In this document: positions 50,921 through 60,120 of the stretch, piece after piece
Layout: the number at the start of each line of letters is the position of its first letter
Numbering within the stretch: the stretch's first letter is position 1
NCBI RefSeq assembly: GCF_004342605.1
Contig: NZ_SLZL01000002.1
Span: forward strand, 62,001 to 126,000
Direction: 5' to 3'
Source: Caulobacter sp. BK020
GTDB lineage: Bacteria; Pseudomonadota; Alphaproteobacteria; Caulobacterales; Caulobacteraceae
DNA: 64,000 bases
Program-made: the position numbers and the translations under genes
The notes under the pieces: model-generated
Told to the model about the DNA's origin: nothing
The model's database searches: none
The model's input: the letters and a program-made list of their open reading frames with translations, nothing else

Positions 50921-51139
50921 TTGGCCGCGTCTCCGCCAGATGCGTCGAAAGGCGGGCGCCGCGCGTTTCTGATGCGCGTGCGCCCCGAGGTTCTGGCCGC
51001 CGTCGAGACTCTGGCGGCGGCCGAACTGCGCAGCGTCAACGCCCAGGTCGAAATGCTCTTGCGCGAGGCGCTCGCGCGTCGCGGCGCGTTGCGGGCGCTG
51101 GACACCGCTCCAGCTTCGGAGGAACCTCCGTCCCCGTGA
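50921..51139 (+). CDS. Arc-type ribbon-helix-helix DNA-binding protein
   Basis: A 72-residue protein easily missed because it starts with TTG. A basic N-terminus ([11 protein letters not shown]) leads to the strand AFLMRVRP, then two helices [14 protein letters not shown] and [18 protein letters not shown], the Arc/MetJ/CopG fold with the N-capping S-V-N-A-Q-V-E motif. It is translationally linked to the SPFH gene (4-base gap). It probably represses its own operon at the 18-bp palindrome. No toxin partner was seen. Confidence 0.82.
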   Translation: MAASPPDASKGGRRAFLMRVRPEVLAAVETLAAAELRSVNAQVEMLLREALARRGALRALDTAPASEEPPSP

Positions 51140-51198
51140 GTGTCTTAAGGCTCTGCGACCGTGTCGGCGGGAGCGGCTGACAGCGAGGTTCCGGCGTG

Positions 51199-52443
51199 AT
51201 GGATTTGAGGTTTGATCGGCTCTCGGCGTTCAACGAGGCAGAAGAACCCCTGTTCAAGGCGGGCCGGCCTGGCGGAAAGCCGGTCAGGCTGGTCGACACC
51301 ACAATGCTCTATGCACCCCGCAGCGGCGGGGTTCGGCGCTATCTGAACTCAAAGCGGACCTGGATCGCGGCGAATCGACCGCAGGTTCGGCACACCCTCG
51401 TGGTGCCGGGCCCTCGCGATGCTCACGACGGGCACGGACGGGTTTCGATCTATGCGGCGCCTCTGCCGTTCGGCGACGGCTATCGCTGGCCGGTCGTCAA
51501 GAACGCCTGGATGGAGCGACTGATTCGTCAGCGGCCGGACATCATCGAGGCCGGGGATCCCTACACGCCGGGGCTGGCCGCCCTGAAGGCCGGGGACGCC
51601 CTGGGCGTGCCGGTGGTCGGCTTCTGTCATACGGACCTGGGCGCCCTGGCGGCGCTGCATATCGGCGAGTGGGCGGAAAAGCCGGTGCAAAAGCGCTGGG
51701 CGGCGATCTACCGCCAGTTCGACCAGGCCGTGGCCCCCAGTCAGTTCATCGCCGGTCGGCTGATCGAGGCGGGAGTCAAGACCGCCATCGGCCTGCCGCT
51801 GGGCGTCGACACCGACATCTTCAATCCAGGCCGCGGCGATCGCGAAGCCCTGCGACGCCGACTGGGCCTAACCAGCCGCCATCGGATACTGGTGTTCGCC
51901 GGTCGTCCGGCCCGGGAAAAGAAGCTCGACGTGCTGGTCGAGGCGGTCGAGCGCCTGGGCGATCCCTATGTGCTGCTGTTCGTGGGGGCGGGGGCCGGCG
52001 CGCCGCCCAGCGACCGGGTGATCTGCATGGACTACCAGCGCGATCCGCAGAGCCTGGCGGCGGTGCTGGCCGGCTGCGACGCCTTCGTCCACGCCAATGA
52101 CAACGAGCCGTTCGGCCTGATCGTGCTGGAGGCCATGGCCTGCGGCCTGCCGGTGATCGGCGTTGCGGCTGGCGGCGTGGCCGAATCCGTCGACGAGACG
52201 GTCGGAGCCCTGGCCGTCGCCTCCGAGGCTCGCGCCTTCGCCGAGGCGGTCGAGTCGGTGTTCACGCGCGACGTCTCGGCCCTGGGACGCGCCGCTCGCC
52301 ATCGCGCCGAGCATCGGCATGGCTGGGACCCGGTGTTCCGCAAGCTGTCGGCGATCTATGGTCGACTTACCGGCTGCGCCGCGTTCGAGGCGACGCCCGA
52401 AGACGCGCCCGAACCGGCCGCCGAACTGGTCGGATGGGCCTAG
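51199..52443 (+). CDS. Glycosyltransferase, GT4 family
   Basis: A 414-residue GT-B enzyme. The N-terminal domain starts with VRLVDTTMLYAPRSGGVRRYL, and the C-terminal donor domain has ILVFAGRPAREKKLDVLVEA and NEPFGLIVLEAMACGLPVIG, with the E-x7-E motif. It resembles sugar or lipid-linked mannosyltransferases of the GT4 group. ATG 51199 was chosen over GTG 51196 three bases earlier. It is a single gene, convergent with the LLM oxidoreductase 7 bases away. Confidence 0.92.
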   Translation: MDLRFDRLSAFNEAEEPLFKAGRPGGKPVRLVDTTMLYAPRSGGVRRYLNSKRTWIAANRPQVRHTLVVPGPRDAHDGHGRVSIYAAPLPFGDGYRWPVVKNAWMERLIRQRPDIIEAGDPYTPGLAALKAGDALGVPVVGFCHTDLGALAALHIGEWAEKPVQKRWAAIYRQFDQAVAPSQFIAGRLIEAGVKTAIGLPLGVDTDIFNPGRGDREALRRRLGLTSRHRILVFAGRPAREKKLDVLVEAVERLGDPYVLLFVGAGAGAPPSDRVICMDYQRDPQSLAAVLAGCDAFVHANDNEPFGLIVLEAMACGLPVIGVAAGGVAESVDETVGALAVASEARAFAEAVESVFTRDVSALGRAARHRAEHRHGWDPVFRKLSAIYGRLTGCAAFEATPEDAPEPAAELVGWA

Positions 52444-52450
52444 GCTGAAC

Positions 52451-53467
52451 CTAGGCCGCCATCTTCGTCAGCTCGCCGCGCACCCGGGCCAGAATCTCGT
52501 AGGACCGCTTTCGCGCCGCATGGTCGTGGATCTGCGAGGCGGCCATCAATTCGTCGGCGCCGGTCAGATCCAGCACCTTCTGGATCTTGGCGCGGACCGT
52601 GTCGGGCGCGCCGATCGCCGAATAGCGGAAGGTATGGTCCAGGCCCGCGATTTCGGCGTCCGACGCCACCTCGCGGATGTCGTCCACCGGCGGCGGCAAC
52701 AGGCCCGGATTGCCGCGCCTCAACGCTACGAACTGCTGCTGGCTGGAGGTGAACAGGCGGCGGGCCGCGTCATCGGTATCGGCCGCGCAGACGCCGATGC
52801 AGACCAGCACATAGGGTTGGGCCAGGGCCGCCGACGGCTTGAAGGTCCGGCGATAGACGGCGATCGCCTCCATCAACTGGTCCGGCGCGAAGTGGGCGGC
52901 GAAGGCGAAGGGCAGGCCCAGGGCAGCGGCGAGCTGGGCGCTGTAGGTGCTGGAACCCAGCAGCCAGAGCGGCACGTCCTGGCCCTCGCCGGGCACGGCG
53001 CGTACGGACTGGCCCGGCTGGGCCGGCTGGAACCAGCCCTGCAGCTCGACCACGTCTTGGGCGAAGCTGTCGACGGCGCCCATGTAGCGGCGAAGGGCCC
53101 GCATGGTGGCCTGGTCGGCGCCCGGCGCGCGGCCCAGGCCCAGGTCGATTCGGCCGGGGTGAAGGGCCGCCAGGGTGCCGAACGCCTCGGCCACCATCAG
53201 CGGCGCGTGGTTGGGCAGCATGACCCCGCCCGAGCCGACCCGGATCGTCGAGGTGCCGGCCGCCACGTGGCCGATGACCACGGCGGTCGCGGCGCTGGCG
53301 ATTCCCGGCATGTTGTGGTGCTCGGCCAGCCAGTAACGGTGATAGCCCAGCTGCTCGGCATGGCGGGCCAGGTCCAGACTGTTGTGAAGCGCCTGGCCGA
53401 CGCTGGCCCCTTGCGGGACGGGGGCCAGATCGAGGACGGAAAAGGGCAGGGAATGGGCGTGCGACAT
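52451..53467 (-). CDS. LLM-class flavin-dependent oxidoreductase
   Basis: A 338-residue luciferase-like monooxygenase fold protein. It opens [20 protein letters not shown], typical of the MsnO8/YhbW type, with [50 protein letters not shown] and [21 protein letters not shown]. It uses reduced flavin; the substrate is unknown. ATG 53467 was selected as the family start; the open frame continues upstream to 53740 without similarity. Confidence 0.93.
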   Translation of the reverse strand: MSHAHSLPFSVLDLAPVPQGASVGQALHNSLDLARHAEQLGYHRYWLAEHHNMPGIASAATAVVIGHVAAGTSTIRVGSGGVMLPNHAPLMVAEAFGTLAALHPGRIDLGLGRAPGADQATMRALRRYMGAVDSFAQDVVELQGWFQPAQPGQSVRAVPGEGQDVPLWLLGSSTYSAQLAAALGLPFAFAAHFAPDQLMEAIAVYRRTFKPSAALAQPYVLVCIGVCAADTDDAARRLFTSSQQQFVALRRGNPGLLPPPVDDIREVASDAEIAGLDHTFRYSAIGAPDTVRAKIQKVLDLTGADELMAASQIHDHAARKRSYEILARVRGELTKMAA

Positions 53468-53592
53468 CCACGCTAGATCGGAACGCGGGGGGCGAACCTC
53501 AAGACGATCGGTTCGTTCTAGCCGCGCTGCCGGGATCGGTGCAGGACTCGCGCGGGATAGTCGCGCCGCGTGGATGACAAACGGAGACCGCC

Positions 53593-53898
53593 ATGGCCCT
53601 GAAATGCACCCATCTGGACCAGATCCAGGACGTGACGCCCGGAACGGCCGGTTGCGAGGAGTGCCTGAAGACGGGCGATGCCTGGCTGCACCTGCGGCTC
53701 TGCCGGATCTGTGGGCATGTCGGCTGCTGCGACCAGTCAAAGAACAGGCACGCCACCAAGCATTTCAAGCTGACTGGCCACCCGATCATCGAGGGCTACG
53801 ACCCGCCCGAAGGCTGGGGCTGGTGCTATGTCGACGAGGAATTCTTCGAGTTCGATGCGCCGACCCCGCATCCTGGACCGATCCCGCGATTCTATTGA
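53593..53898 (+). CDS. UBP-type zinc finger protein
   Basis: A 101-residue single-domain protein. Cys and His spacing fits the UBP zinc finger: [35 protein letters not shown], then [14 protein letters not shown]. In eukaryotes this domain binds the ubiquitin C-terminus; in bacteria stand-alone versions are common but of unknown function. ATG has a GGAG ribosome site. A C-terminal Phe/Pro-rich tail ([18 protein letters not shown]) follows. Confidence 0.92.
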   Translation: MALKCTHLDQIQDVTPGTAGCEECLKTGDAWLHLRLCRICGHVGCCDQSKNRHATKHFKLTGHPIIEGYDPPEGWGWCYVDEEFFEFDAPTPHPGPIPRFY

Positions 53899-53954
53899 GG
53901 CGCGGCGAAGCCACGGTCCGGCCGGCGAAGATCGCGAAAAGGCGGAAGGGGAAG

Positions 53955-54031
<77 letters not shown>

Positions 54032-54109
54032 GTCGGGCGCGAACCAATGTCCGGCGCGGTCGTTCCATAGACTGGCCTGGCGGTGGGAAGCAGCCAACTT
54101 CGAGGAAGG

Positions 54110-54186
<77 letters not shown>

Positions 54187-54345
54187 ATCAGGCTCCGCCG
54201 AAGCGAAGTGCGACCCGCCGTGCGGCGAGGGGCGTCTGATATGTCGGGCCGATCTGCGTGTCAACGGCCATGTCACGGAAGCTGTGAGTGAATGCTAGTT
54301 GCGACCGTTTCTCAATGTGTTCGAGGCGTTTGAAGCGCTGGCGAC

Positions 54346-54362
54346 ACTGAGCTACAACCCGC
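54346..54362 (-). pseudogene. Short tRNA 5'-end remnant
   Basis: On the minus strand GCGGGTTGTAGCTCAGT resembles the acceptor strand and D-stem start of a tRNA (compare GCGGATGTAGCTCAGT of the tandem tRNA-Asp genes). No anticodon or T-arm follows. It lies 22 bases before the nuoA start. It could be a chance match or the trace of a lost third tRNA gene. Confidence 0.35.
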
Positions 54363-54384
54363 TCGATTCAAGCCAAGGGCTGTC

Positions 54385-54762
54385 ATGAACGCCTTCCTTC
54401 TCCAGTATCTGCCGATCGTGATCTTCCTAGGGATCGCGGCGGTCATCGGCATCGCCTTCATCCTTGCCGCTGCGGTGCTCGCGCCCAAGGCGCCGGACCC
54501 GGAAAAGTTGTCCGCCTACGAATGCGGCTTCAACGCTTTCGACGACGCGCGCATGAAGTTCGATGTCCGGTTCTACCTGGTCTCGATCCTGTTCATCATC
54601 TTCGACCTGGAAGTGGCCTTCCTGTTTCCGTGGGCCGTTTCGTTGATGAAGCTGCCGCACGACGTGGCCGCCTTCGCCTTCTGGTCGATGCTGGTCTTCC
54701 TGGGCGTTCTGACCGTCGGCTTCATCTACGAATGGAAGAAGGGCGCCCTCGAATGGGAGTGA
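54385..54762 (+). CDS. nuoA: NADH-quinone oxidoreductase subunit A
   Basis: Membrane-arm subunit of respiratory complex I. Of 125 residues, three helices are visible (about 8-30, 66-88 and 93-113), and the first loop has the conserved [26 protein letters not shown] with the E-C-G motif near the quinone site. It begins the nuo operon, about 200 bases after the tRNA-Asp pair on the other strand. A GATTC methylation-type site lies at 54365-54369, just before the start. The last 10 bases overlap nuoB. Confidence 0.96.
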   Translation: MNAFLLQYLPIVIFLGIAAVIGIAFILAAAVLAPKAPDPEKLSAYECGFNAFDDARMKFDVRFYLVSILFIIFDLEVAFLFPWAVSLMKLPHDVAAFAFWSMLVFLGVLTVGFIYEWKKGALEWE

Positions 54763-55349
54763 TTGTTCCCCCTACCGGCACGGCTCCCAGCTCGCCGCTC
54801 GTTCCCGCCGGCTCGGCCGCGCGGTCGACGGTGCAGGGCTATGACCCCAAGCTGCACGACCCCTATTTCGACGGCCTGTCGGGCCAGTTGGCCGACAAGG
54901 GCTTCGTCACGGCCGCCGCCGACGACCTGATCACCTGGGCCCGCACCGGCTCGCTGATGTGGATGACCTTCGGCCTGGCCTGCTGCGCCGTCGAAATGAT
55001 GCACTCGGCCATGCCGCGCTACGACCTGGAGCGCTACGGCTTCGCGCCGCGCGCCAGCCCGCGTCAGTCGGACGTGATGATCGTGGCCGGCACCCTGACC
55101 AACAAGATGGCCCCGGCTCTGCGCAAGGTCTACGACCAGATGCCCGAGCCGCGCTACGTCATCTCGATGGGCAGCTGCGCCAACGGCGGCGGCTACTACT
55201 ATTACAGCTACAGTGTCGTGCGCGGCTGCGACCGCGTGGTGCCGATCGACATCTATGTGCCCGGCTGCCCGCCTACGGCCGAGGCCCTGGTCTACGGCGT
55301 GCTGCAGCTGCAGAAGAAGATCCGTCGCACGGGGACGATCGAGCGATGA
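54753..55349 (+). CDS. nuoB: NADH-quinone oxidoreductase subunit B
   Basis: Peripheral-arm subunit carrying the terminal [4Fe-4S] cluster N2. The 198 residues have a variable ~30-residue N-terminal extension, then [16 protein letters not shown] with the adjacent Cys pair, [13 protein letters not shown] and [12 protein letters not shown], giving the four cluster ligands. The start ATG 54753 overlaps the end of nuoA; the open frame extends further upstream inside nuoA. It is followed by nuoC with a 4-base overlap. Confidence 0.97.
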   Translation: MGVIVPPTGTAPSSPLVPAGSAARSTVQGYDPKLHDPYFDGLSGQLADKGFVTAAADDLITWARTGSLMWMTFGLACCAVEMMHSAMPRYDLERYGFAPRASPRQSDVMIVAGTLTNKMAPALRKVYDQMPEPRYVISMGSCANGGGYYYYSYSVVRGCDRVVPIDIYVPGCPPTAEALVYGVLQLQKKIRRTGTIER

Positions 55350-55987
55350 CCGACGTTGTTTCCACCGAGTCGGTGCTGTCACCGCTCGAGGCGCTGGGTC
55401 AGGCGATCGTCGCCAACTCCGCCGGCGCGATCACCGCTTACCACGTGGCGTTCGGCGAGCTGAACCTGCTGGGCCCGTCTAGCCGCGTGGTCCAGGCCCT
55501 GACCTATCTGCGCGACCATCCCGACTACCGCTTCCACCAGCTGGTGGACCTGACGGGCGTTGACTATCCGGAGCGCGAGCGCCGGTTCGACGTGGTCTAT
55601 CACCTGCTGTCGCTGGTGAAGAACCACCGCGTGCGCTTCAAGGTCCAGACCGACGAGGACACCGCCGTTCCCAGCGCCACGCCGGTGTTCCCGGTCGCCG
55701 ACTGGTTCGAGCGCGAAGCCTTCGACATGTACGGCATCTTCTTCGACGGTCACCCTGACCTGCGGCGGATCCTGACCGACTACGGTTTCCACGGCCATCC
55801 GCTGCGGAAGGACTTCCCGATGACGGGCTATGTCGAGGTCCGCTACGACGACGAGCTGAAGCGCGTCGTCTACGAGCCCGTGAAGATCACCGAGTTCCGC
55901 GCCTTCGACTTCCTGTCCCCGTGGGAGGGCGCCAAGTACGCCCTGCCGGGCGACGAGAAGGCCGAGAAGCGGGCAGGGGACGCGTAA
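55346..55987 (+). CDS. nuoC: NADH-quinone oxidoreductase subunit C
   Basis: The 30-kDa peripheral-arm subunit, 213 residues, not fused to NuoD. The C-terminal family signature is [22 protein letters not shown], with [17 protein letters not shown]. The ATG overlaps the nuoB stop (ATGA), indicating coupled translation. Five bases separate it from nuoD. Confidence 0.96.
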   Translation: MTDVVSTESVLSPLEALGQAIVANSAGAITAYHVAFGELNLLGPSSRVVQALTYLRDHPDYRFHQLVDLTGVDYPERERRFDVVYHLLSLVKNHRVRFKVQTDEDTAVPSATPVFPVADWFEREAFDMYGIFFDGHPDLRRILTDYGFHGHPLRKDFPMTGYVEVRYDDELKRVVYEPVKITEFRAFDFLSPWEGAKYALPGDEKAEKRAGDA

Positions 55988-55992
55988 GAGTC

Positions 55993-57243
55993 ATGACTGG
56001 TTCCAATTCCCCCGCCGCCGCGACCGACTTCTTCCACGACGCGCCGTCGCTGCCGGCCGTGCCGGAAACCCCGGTGCGCAAGTTCAACATCAACTTCGGC
56101 CCGCAGCACCCGGCCGCGCACGGCGTGCTGCGCCTGGTGCTGGAGTTGGACGGCGAGATCGTCGAGCGCGTCGATCCGCACATCGGCCTCCTGCACCGCG
56201 GCACCGAGAAGCTGATGGAGGCCCGCACCTACCTCCAGAACATCCCGTACTTCGACCGCCTCGATTACGTGGCGCCCATGAACCAGGAGCATGCGTTCTG
56301 CCTGGCCATCGAGAAGCTGCTGGGCGTCGAGGTCCCCAAGCGCGGCCAGATCATCCGCGTGCTGTTCTGCGAGATCGGCCGGGTGCTGAACCACCTGCTG
56401 AACGTGACGACCCAGGCCATGGACGTCGGGGCGCTGACGCCGCCGCTCTGGGGCTTCGAGGAGCGCGAGAAGCTGATGGTGTTCTACGAGCGCGCCTGCG
56501 GCGCTCGCCTGCACGCCAACTATTTCCGTCCGGGCGGCGTCCACCAGGATCTGACGCCCTCGCTGGTCGACGACATCGAGACGTGGGCCAGGGCCTTCCC
56601 GAAGATCTGCGACGACATCGAGGGCCTGATCACCGACAACCGCATCTTCAAGCAGCGCAACGTCGACATCGGCGTGGTCAGCAAGGAAGATGCGCTGGCC
56701 TGGGGCTTCTCGGGCGTGATGGTGCGCGGCTCGGGTCTGGCCTGGGACCTGCGTCGCAGCCAGCCCTATGAGAATTACAACGACTTCGAGTTCGACATCC
56801 CGCTGGGCAAGAACGGCGACTGCTACGACCGCTACCTGTGCCGCATGCAGGAGATGCGCGAGTCGACCAAGATCATCCTCCAGGCGGTCGCCATGCTGCG
56901 CGCCACGCCTGGCCCGGTAATGACCGAGGACAACAAGGTCGCTCCGCCGCGCCGCGCCGAGATGAAGCGGTCGATGGAAGCCTTGATCCATCACTTCAAG
57001 CTCTACACCGAAGGCTTCCGCACGCCGGAAGGCGAGGTCTACGCAGCCGTCGAGGCGCCCAAGGGCGAGTTCGGCGTCTATGTGGTGTCGAACGGCACCA
57101 ACAAGCCGTATCGCTGCAAGATCAAGGCGCCCGGCTTCTCGCATCTGGCGGCCATGGACTGGATGAACCGCGGCCACCAGCTGGCCGACGTCTCGGCCAT
57201 CCTGGGCTCGCTCGACATCGTGTTCGGCGAGGTGGACCGGTGA
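55993..57243 (+). CDS. nuoD: NADH-quinone oxidoreductase subunit D
   Basis: The 49-kDa subunit that helps form the quinone-binding site. The 416 residues contain [21 protein letters not shown] with the conserved His-Pro and His, [26 protein letters not shown], and the C-terminal [21 protein letters not shown] and [12 protein letters not shown]. The start follows nuoC by 5 bases. The stop overlaps the GTG of the NTF2-like ORF. Confidence 0.97.
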   Translation: MTGSNSPAAATDFFHDAPSLPAVPETPVRKFNINFGPQHPAAHGVLRLVLELDGEIVERVDPHIGLLHRGTEKLMEARTYLQNIPYFDRLDYVAPMNQEHAFCLAIEKLLGVEVPKRGQIIRVLFCEIGRVLNHLLNVTTQAMDVGALTPPLWGFEEREKLMVFYERACGARLHANYFRPGGVHQDLTPSLVDDIETWARAFPKICDDIEGLITDNRIFKQRNVDIGVVSKEDALAWGFSGVMVRGSGLAWDLRRSQPYENYNDFEFDIPLGKNGDCYDRYLCRMQEMRESTKIILQAVAMLRATPGPVMTEDNKVAPPRRAEMKRSMEALIHHFKLYTEGFRTPEGEVYAAVEAPKGEFGVYVVSNGTNKPYRCKIKAPGFSHLAAMDWMNRGHQLADVSAILGSLDIVFGEVDR

Positions 57244-57587
57244 GCCTGGAAGCCATCGCCCTTGAAAAAGTGGCTCAGGCGCAGCTGGACGCCTACAACG
57301 CCCAGGACCTGGACGCCCACTGCGCCCATTTCACCGACGACGTCGTGGTCGCCGGCCTGAACGGCGAGGTGGCGCGTACGGGCATCGAGGCCTATCGCGC
57401 CTGGTACGAGGCGGCGTTCGCGCAGTTCCCGAGCAACAAGGCCAAGCTTCTCAACCGCATCGTGGTGGGCGCCAACGTGATCGATCACGAGCACGTCGAC
57501 CGCGGCAACGGCGACGCGCCTTTCCAGGTCGCCGCCATCTACACCTTCAGGGGCGACAAGATCGCCCGCGTGGATTTCGCACGATGA
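57240..57587 (+). CDS. NTF2/SnoaL-like protein inside the nuo operon
   Basis: A 115-residue soluble protein started by GTG overlapping the nuoD stop by 4 bases. The pattern [24 protein letters not shown], then [18 protein letters not shown] and [18 protein letters not shown] is that of SnoaL-like/NTF2 cone folds, usually small-molecule binding or isomerase-type proteins. It is not a recognised complex I subunit. Its placement between nuoD and nuoE implies co-expression; an assembly or regulatory role is only inferred. Confidence 0.88.
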   Translation: MSLEAIALEKVAQAQLDAYNAQDLDAHCAHFTDDVVVAGLNGEVARTGIEAYRAWYEAAFAQFPSNKAKLLNRIVVGANVIDHEHVDRGNGDAPFQVAAIYTFRGDKIARVDFAR

Positions 57588-57597
57588 GCGCCCCCAA

Positions 57598-58284
57598 ATG
57601 AGCGTGAGACGCCTCGCCAAGGAACAGCCCGCCAGCTTCGCCTTCTCCAAGGACAGCCAGGCCAAGGCCGACTGGTGGAAAGCCAAGTATCCCGCCGATC
57701 GCAAGCAGTCGGCGGTGATCCCGATGCTGTGGCTGGCCCAGAAGCAGGAAGGCTGGGTCTCCGAACCCGCCATCCAGGAGATCGCCCGCCAACTGCAGAT
57801 GCCGGTCATCCGCGTGCTGGAGGTCGCCACCTTCTACGTGATGTTCCAGCTGCAGCCGGTCGGGAAGGTCGCCTTCGTCCAGCTGTGCGGCACCACCCCG
57901 TGCCAGCTGCGCGGCGCTCTGGACCTGAAGGCCGTGCTGAAGGCCAAGATTGGCGAGGCCCACGAGGTCTCGGCCGACGGCAAGTTCAGCTGGGAAGAGG
58001 TCGAGTGCCTGGGCGCCTGCTGCAACGCGCCGATGGCCGCGATCAATGACTACTACTACGAGGATCTGACGCCGGAGAGCCTGGCCCAGATCCTCGACGA
58101 CTTCGCCGCTGGCAAGTCGCCGCGGCCGGGCAGCTATGAGGGGCGCGGTGCGTCGGAACCCAAGGGCAAGATCCAAACCCTGACCGATCCCAAGCTGTAC
58201 GACGGCTCGGCGGCCAAGAAGATCAAGATCCCGAACCTGCCCGAGAAGCCGAAGAAGGCTCCCAAGGCCGAGCCCGCCGCCTGA
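57598..58284 (+). CDS. nuoE: NADH-quinone oxidoreductase subunit E
   Basis: The 24-kDa subunit carrying [2Fe-2S] cluster N1a. The thioredoxin-like core has VQLCGTTPCQLRGA and EVECLGACCNAPMAAIND with the four Cys ligands. The total of 228 residues includes a ~60-residue basic C-terminal extension (DPKLYDGSAAKKIKIPNLPEKPKKAPKAEPAA) commonly seen in alphaproteobacterial NuoE. The ATG follows the NTF2-like gene by 10 bases. Confidence 0.96.
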   Translation: MSVRRLAKEQPASFAFSKDSQAKADWWKAKYPADRKQSAVIPMLWLAQKQEGWVSEPAIQEIARQLQMPVIRVLEVATFYVMFQLQPVGKVAFVQLCGTTPCQLRGALDLKAVLKAKIGEAHEVSADGKFSWEEVECLGACCNAPMAAINDYYYEDLTPESLAQILDDFAAGKSPRPGSYEGRGASEPKGKIQTLTDPKLYDGSAAKKIKIPNLPEKPKKAPKAEPAA

Positions 58285-58514
58285 TGCAGCACGCCGACGC
58301 CATCCAGAAGAAGCGCCTGACCACGATGTTCGCCATCGACGTGGTCTGCTTCGTGCTGGCCGGTGCGGCGGTCATCGGTTACCTCGCGGCCGGCGTCAGC
58401 TGGCTGGCGCCGGTGTTCATCGGCGCCATCGCCGTGGGCCTGGGGGCGCAGATCTGGTTCATCCTGGGCTGGATGAAGGCCGCCAAGCGGGACGAGGAGG
58501 GCAGGCCGTCGTGA
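58284..58514 (+). CDS. Small two-helix membrane protein in the nuo operon
   Basis: A 76-residue protein with two predicted helices (about residues 16-37 and 42-62) and a basic/acidic tail (MKAAKRDEEGRPS). It starts on the last base of the nuoE stop codon and its own stop overlaps the next start. Small membrane ORFs between nuoE and nuoF are known in alphaproteobacteria (for example DUF5337-type), but I could not assign this one with certainty. Confidence 0.82.
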   Translation: MQHADAIQKKRLTTMFAIDVVCFVLAGAAVIGYLAAGVSWLAPVFIGAIAVGLGAQIWFILGWMKAAKRDEEGRPS

Positions 58515-58792
58515 CCGACGATCCGCAACTCCTGGCCCCCTCTGACTTGGATAGGCGCGTGGCCTATGTGAAGACCATCCGGGGGCTTTACCGCAACGAG
58601 CGCATCGCCGGCTTGGTCGGCTCGCTGGTCGGGGTCCTGCTCCTGATCTGGGGCCGGCAAGGCCAGGGCGCGCCCGCCTGGGTCGTTCCGGTCGCTTTCC
58701 TGGTGATCGGCGCCGCCTGGACGCTTTTCGCCTATGTCATCATTCGTCGGACGCGCTATGTGCGCGCCCATCCATTCGATCCGCAAAGCTGA
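58511..58792 (+). CDS. Second small two-helix membrane protein in the nuo operon
   Basis: A 93-residue protein started by GTG (GTGA overlap with the preceding stop). The N-terminal 30 residues are hydrophilic (LDRRVAYVKTIRGLYRNERI), then two helices occupy about residues 32-47 and 56-78, and a short tail RRTRYVRAHPFDPQS follows. No domain was recognised. It is 3 bases from nuoF, so all are co-translated. Confidence 0.8.
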   Translation: MTDDPQLLAPSDLDRRVAYVKTIRGLYRNERIAGLVGSLVGVLLLIWGRQGQGAPAWVVPVAFLVIGAAWTLFAYVIIRRTRYVRAHPFDPQS

Positions 58793-58795
58793 GTC

Positions 58796-60115
58796 ATGGT
58801 CGGTATCCTCGAAGACAAGGACCGCATCTTCACGAACCTCTACGGCCTCCACGACTGGGGTCTCGAGGGCGCGAAGAAGCGCGGCTGCTGGAATGGCACC
58901 AAGGACATCCTGGACGCCGGGCGCGACTGGATCATCGACAACATGAAGAACTCCGGCCTGCGCGGCCGGGGCGGGGCGGGCTTCGGCACCGGCCTGAAGT
59001 GGTCGTTCATGCCCAAGGAAGTGAAGGACGGCCGTCCTCACTACCTTGTCGTCAACGCCGACGAATCCGAGCCGGGCACCTGCAAGGACCGGGAGATCAT
59101 GCGGCATGACCCGCACCTCCTGATCGAAGGTTGCCTGATCGCCTCGCGCGCCATGCTGGCCCACGCCTGCTACATCTACATCCGTGGCGAATACGTCCGC
59201 GAGCGCGAGGTGCTGGAAGCCGCCATCAAGCAGGCCTACGAGGCCAAGCTGATTGGCAAGGACAACATCCACGGCTGGGACTTCGACCTCTACGTCCACC
59301 ATGGCGCCGGCGCCTATATCTGCGGCGAAGAGACGGCCCTGCTGGAGAGCCTGGAAGGCAAGAAGGGCCAGCCGCGCCTGAAGCCGCCGTTCCCGGCTGG
59401 CGCGGGCCTCTACGGCATGCCGACCACGGTCAACAACGTCGAGAGCATCGCCGTCGCCGGCACGATCCTGCGTCGCGGCGCGGCCTGGTTCGCGGGCTTT
59501 GGCCGTCCGAACAACGCCGGCACCAAGCTGTTCTGCGTCTCGGGCCACGTGAACCTGCCCTGCAACGTCGAAGAGGCGATGAGCATCCCCTTCCGTCAGC
59601 TGATGGAAGACCACTGCGGCGGCATCCGGGGCGGCTGGGGCAATCTGAAGGCGGTCATCCCGGGCGGCTCGTCCGTGCCGATGATCCCGGCCGAGCAGTG
59701 CGAAGACCTGCCGATGGACTTCGACGCCCTGCGCAATCTGCGCTCGGGCCTGGGCACCGCGGCGGTCATCGTCATGGACAAGTCCACTGACCTGGTCCGC
59801 GCCATCGCCCGCCTGTCGTACTTCTACAAGCACGAGAGCTGCGGCCAGTGCACGCCCTGCCGCGAAGGCACCGGCTGGATGTGGCGGGTCATGGAGCGCA
59901 TGGCGACCGGCGAGGCGGATCCGAAGGAGATCGACACCCTGCTGGACGTCACGACCCAGGTCGAGGGTCACACCATCTGCGCCCTGGGCGACGCGGCCGC
60001 CTGGCCGATCCAGGGCCTGTTCCGCCACTTCCGCCACGAGGTGGAGGAGCGGATCGCATCCTATCGTAGCGGTCGCCTGCACGTGCAGGGCGCCAAGCTG
60101 ATCGCGGCGGAGTAA
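58796..60115 (+). CDS. nuoF: NADH-quinone oxidoreductase subunit F
   Basis: The 51-kDa NADH-binding subunit with FMN and [4Fe-4S] cluster N3. The 439 residues show [19 protein letters not shown] (NADH/FMN site), [35 protein letters not shown], and the cluster motif [15 protein letters not shown]. The length is normal. It is followed by nuoG after 5 bases. Confidence 0.97.
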   Translation: MVGILEDKDRIFTNLYGLHDWGLEGAKKRGCWNGTKDILDAGRDWIIDNMKNSGLRGRGGAGFGTGLKWSFMPKEVKDGRPHYLVVNADESEPGTCKDREIMRHDPHLLIEGCLIASRAMLAHACYIYIRGEYVREREVLEAAIKQAYEAKLIGKDNIHGWDFDLYVHHGAGAYICGEETALLESLEGKKGQPRLKPPFPAGAGLYGMPTTVNNVESIAVAGTILRRGAAWFAGFGRPNNAGTKLFCVSGHVNLPCNVEEAMSIPFRQLMEDHCGGIRGGWGNLKAVIPGGSSVPMIPAEQCEDLPMDFDALRNLRSGLGTAAVIVMDKSTDLVRAIARLSYFYKHESCGQCTPCREGTGWMWRVMERMATGEADPKEIDTLLDVTTQVEGHTICALGDAAAWPIQGLFRHFRHEVEERIASYRSGRLHVQGAKLIAAE

Positions 60116-60120
60116 CGATT

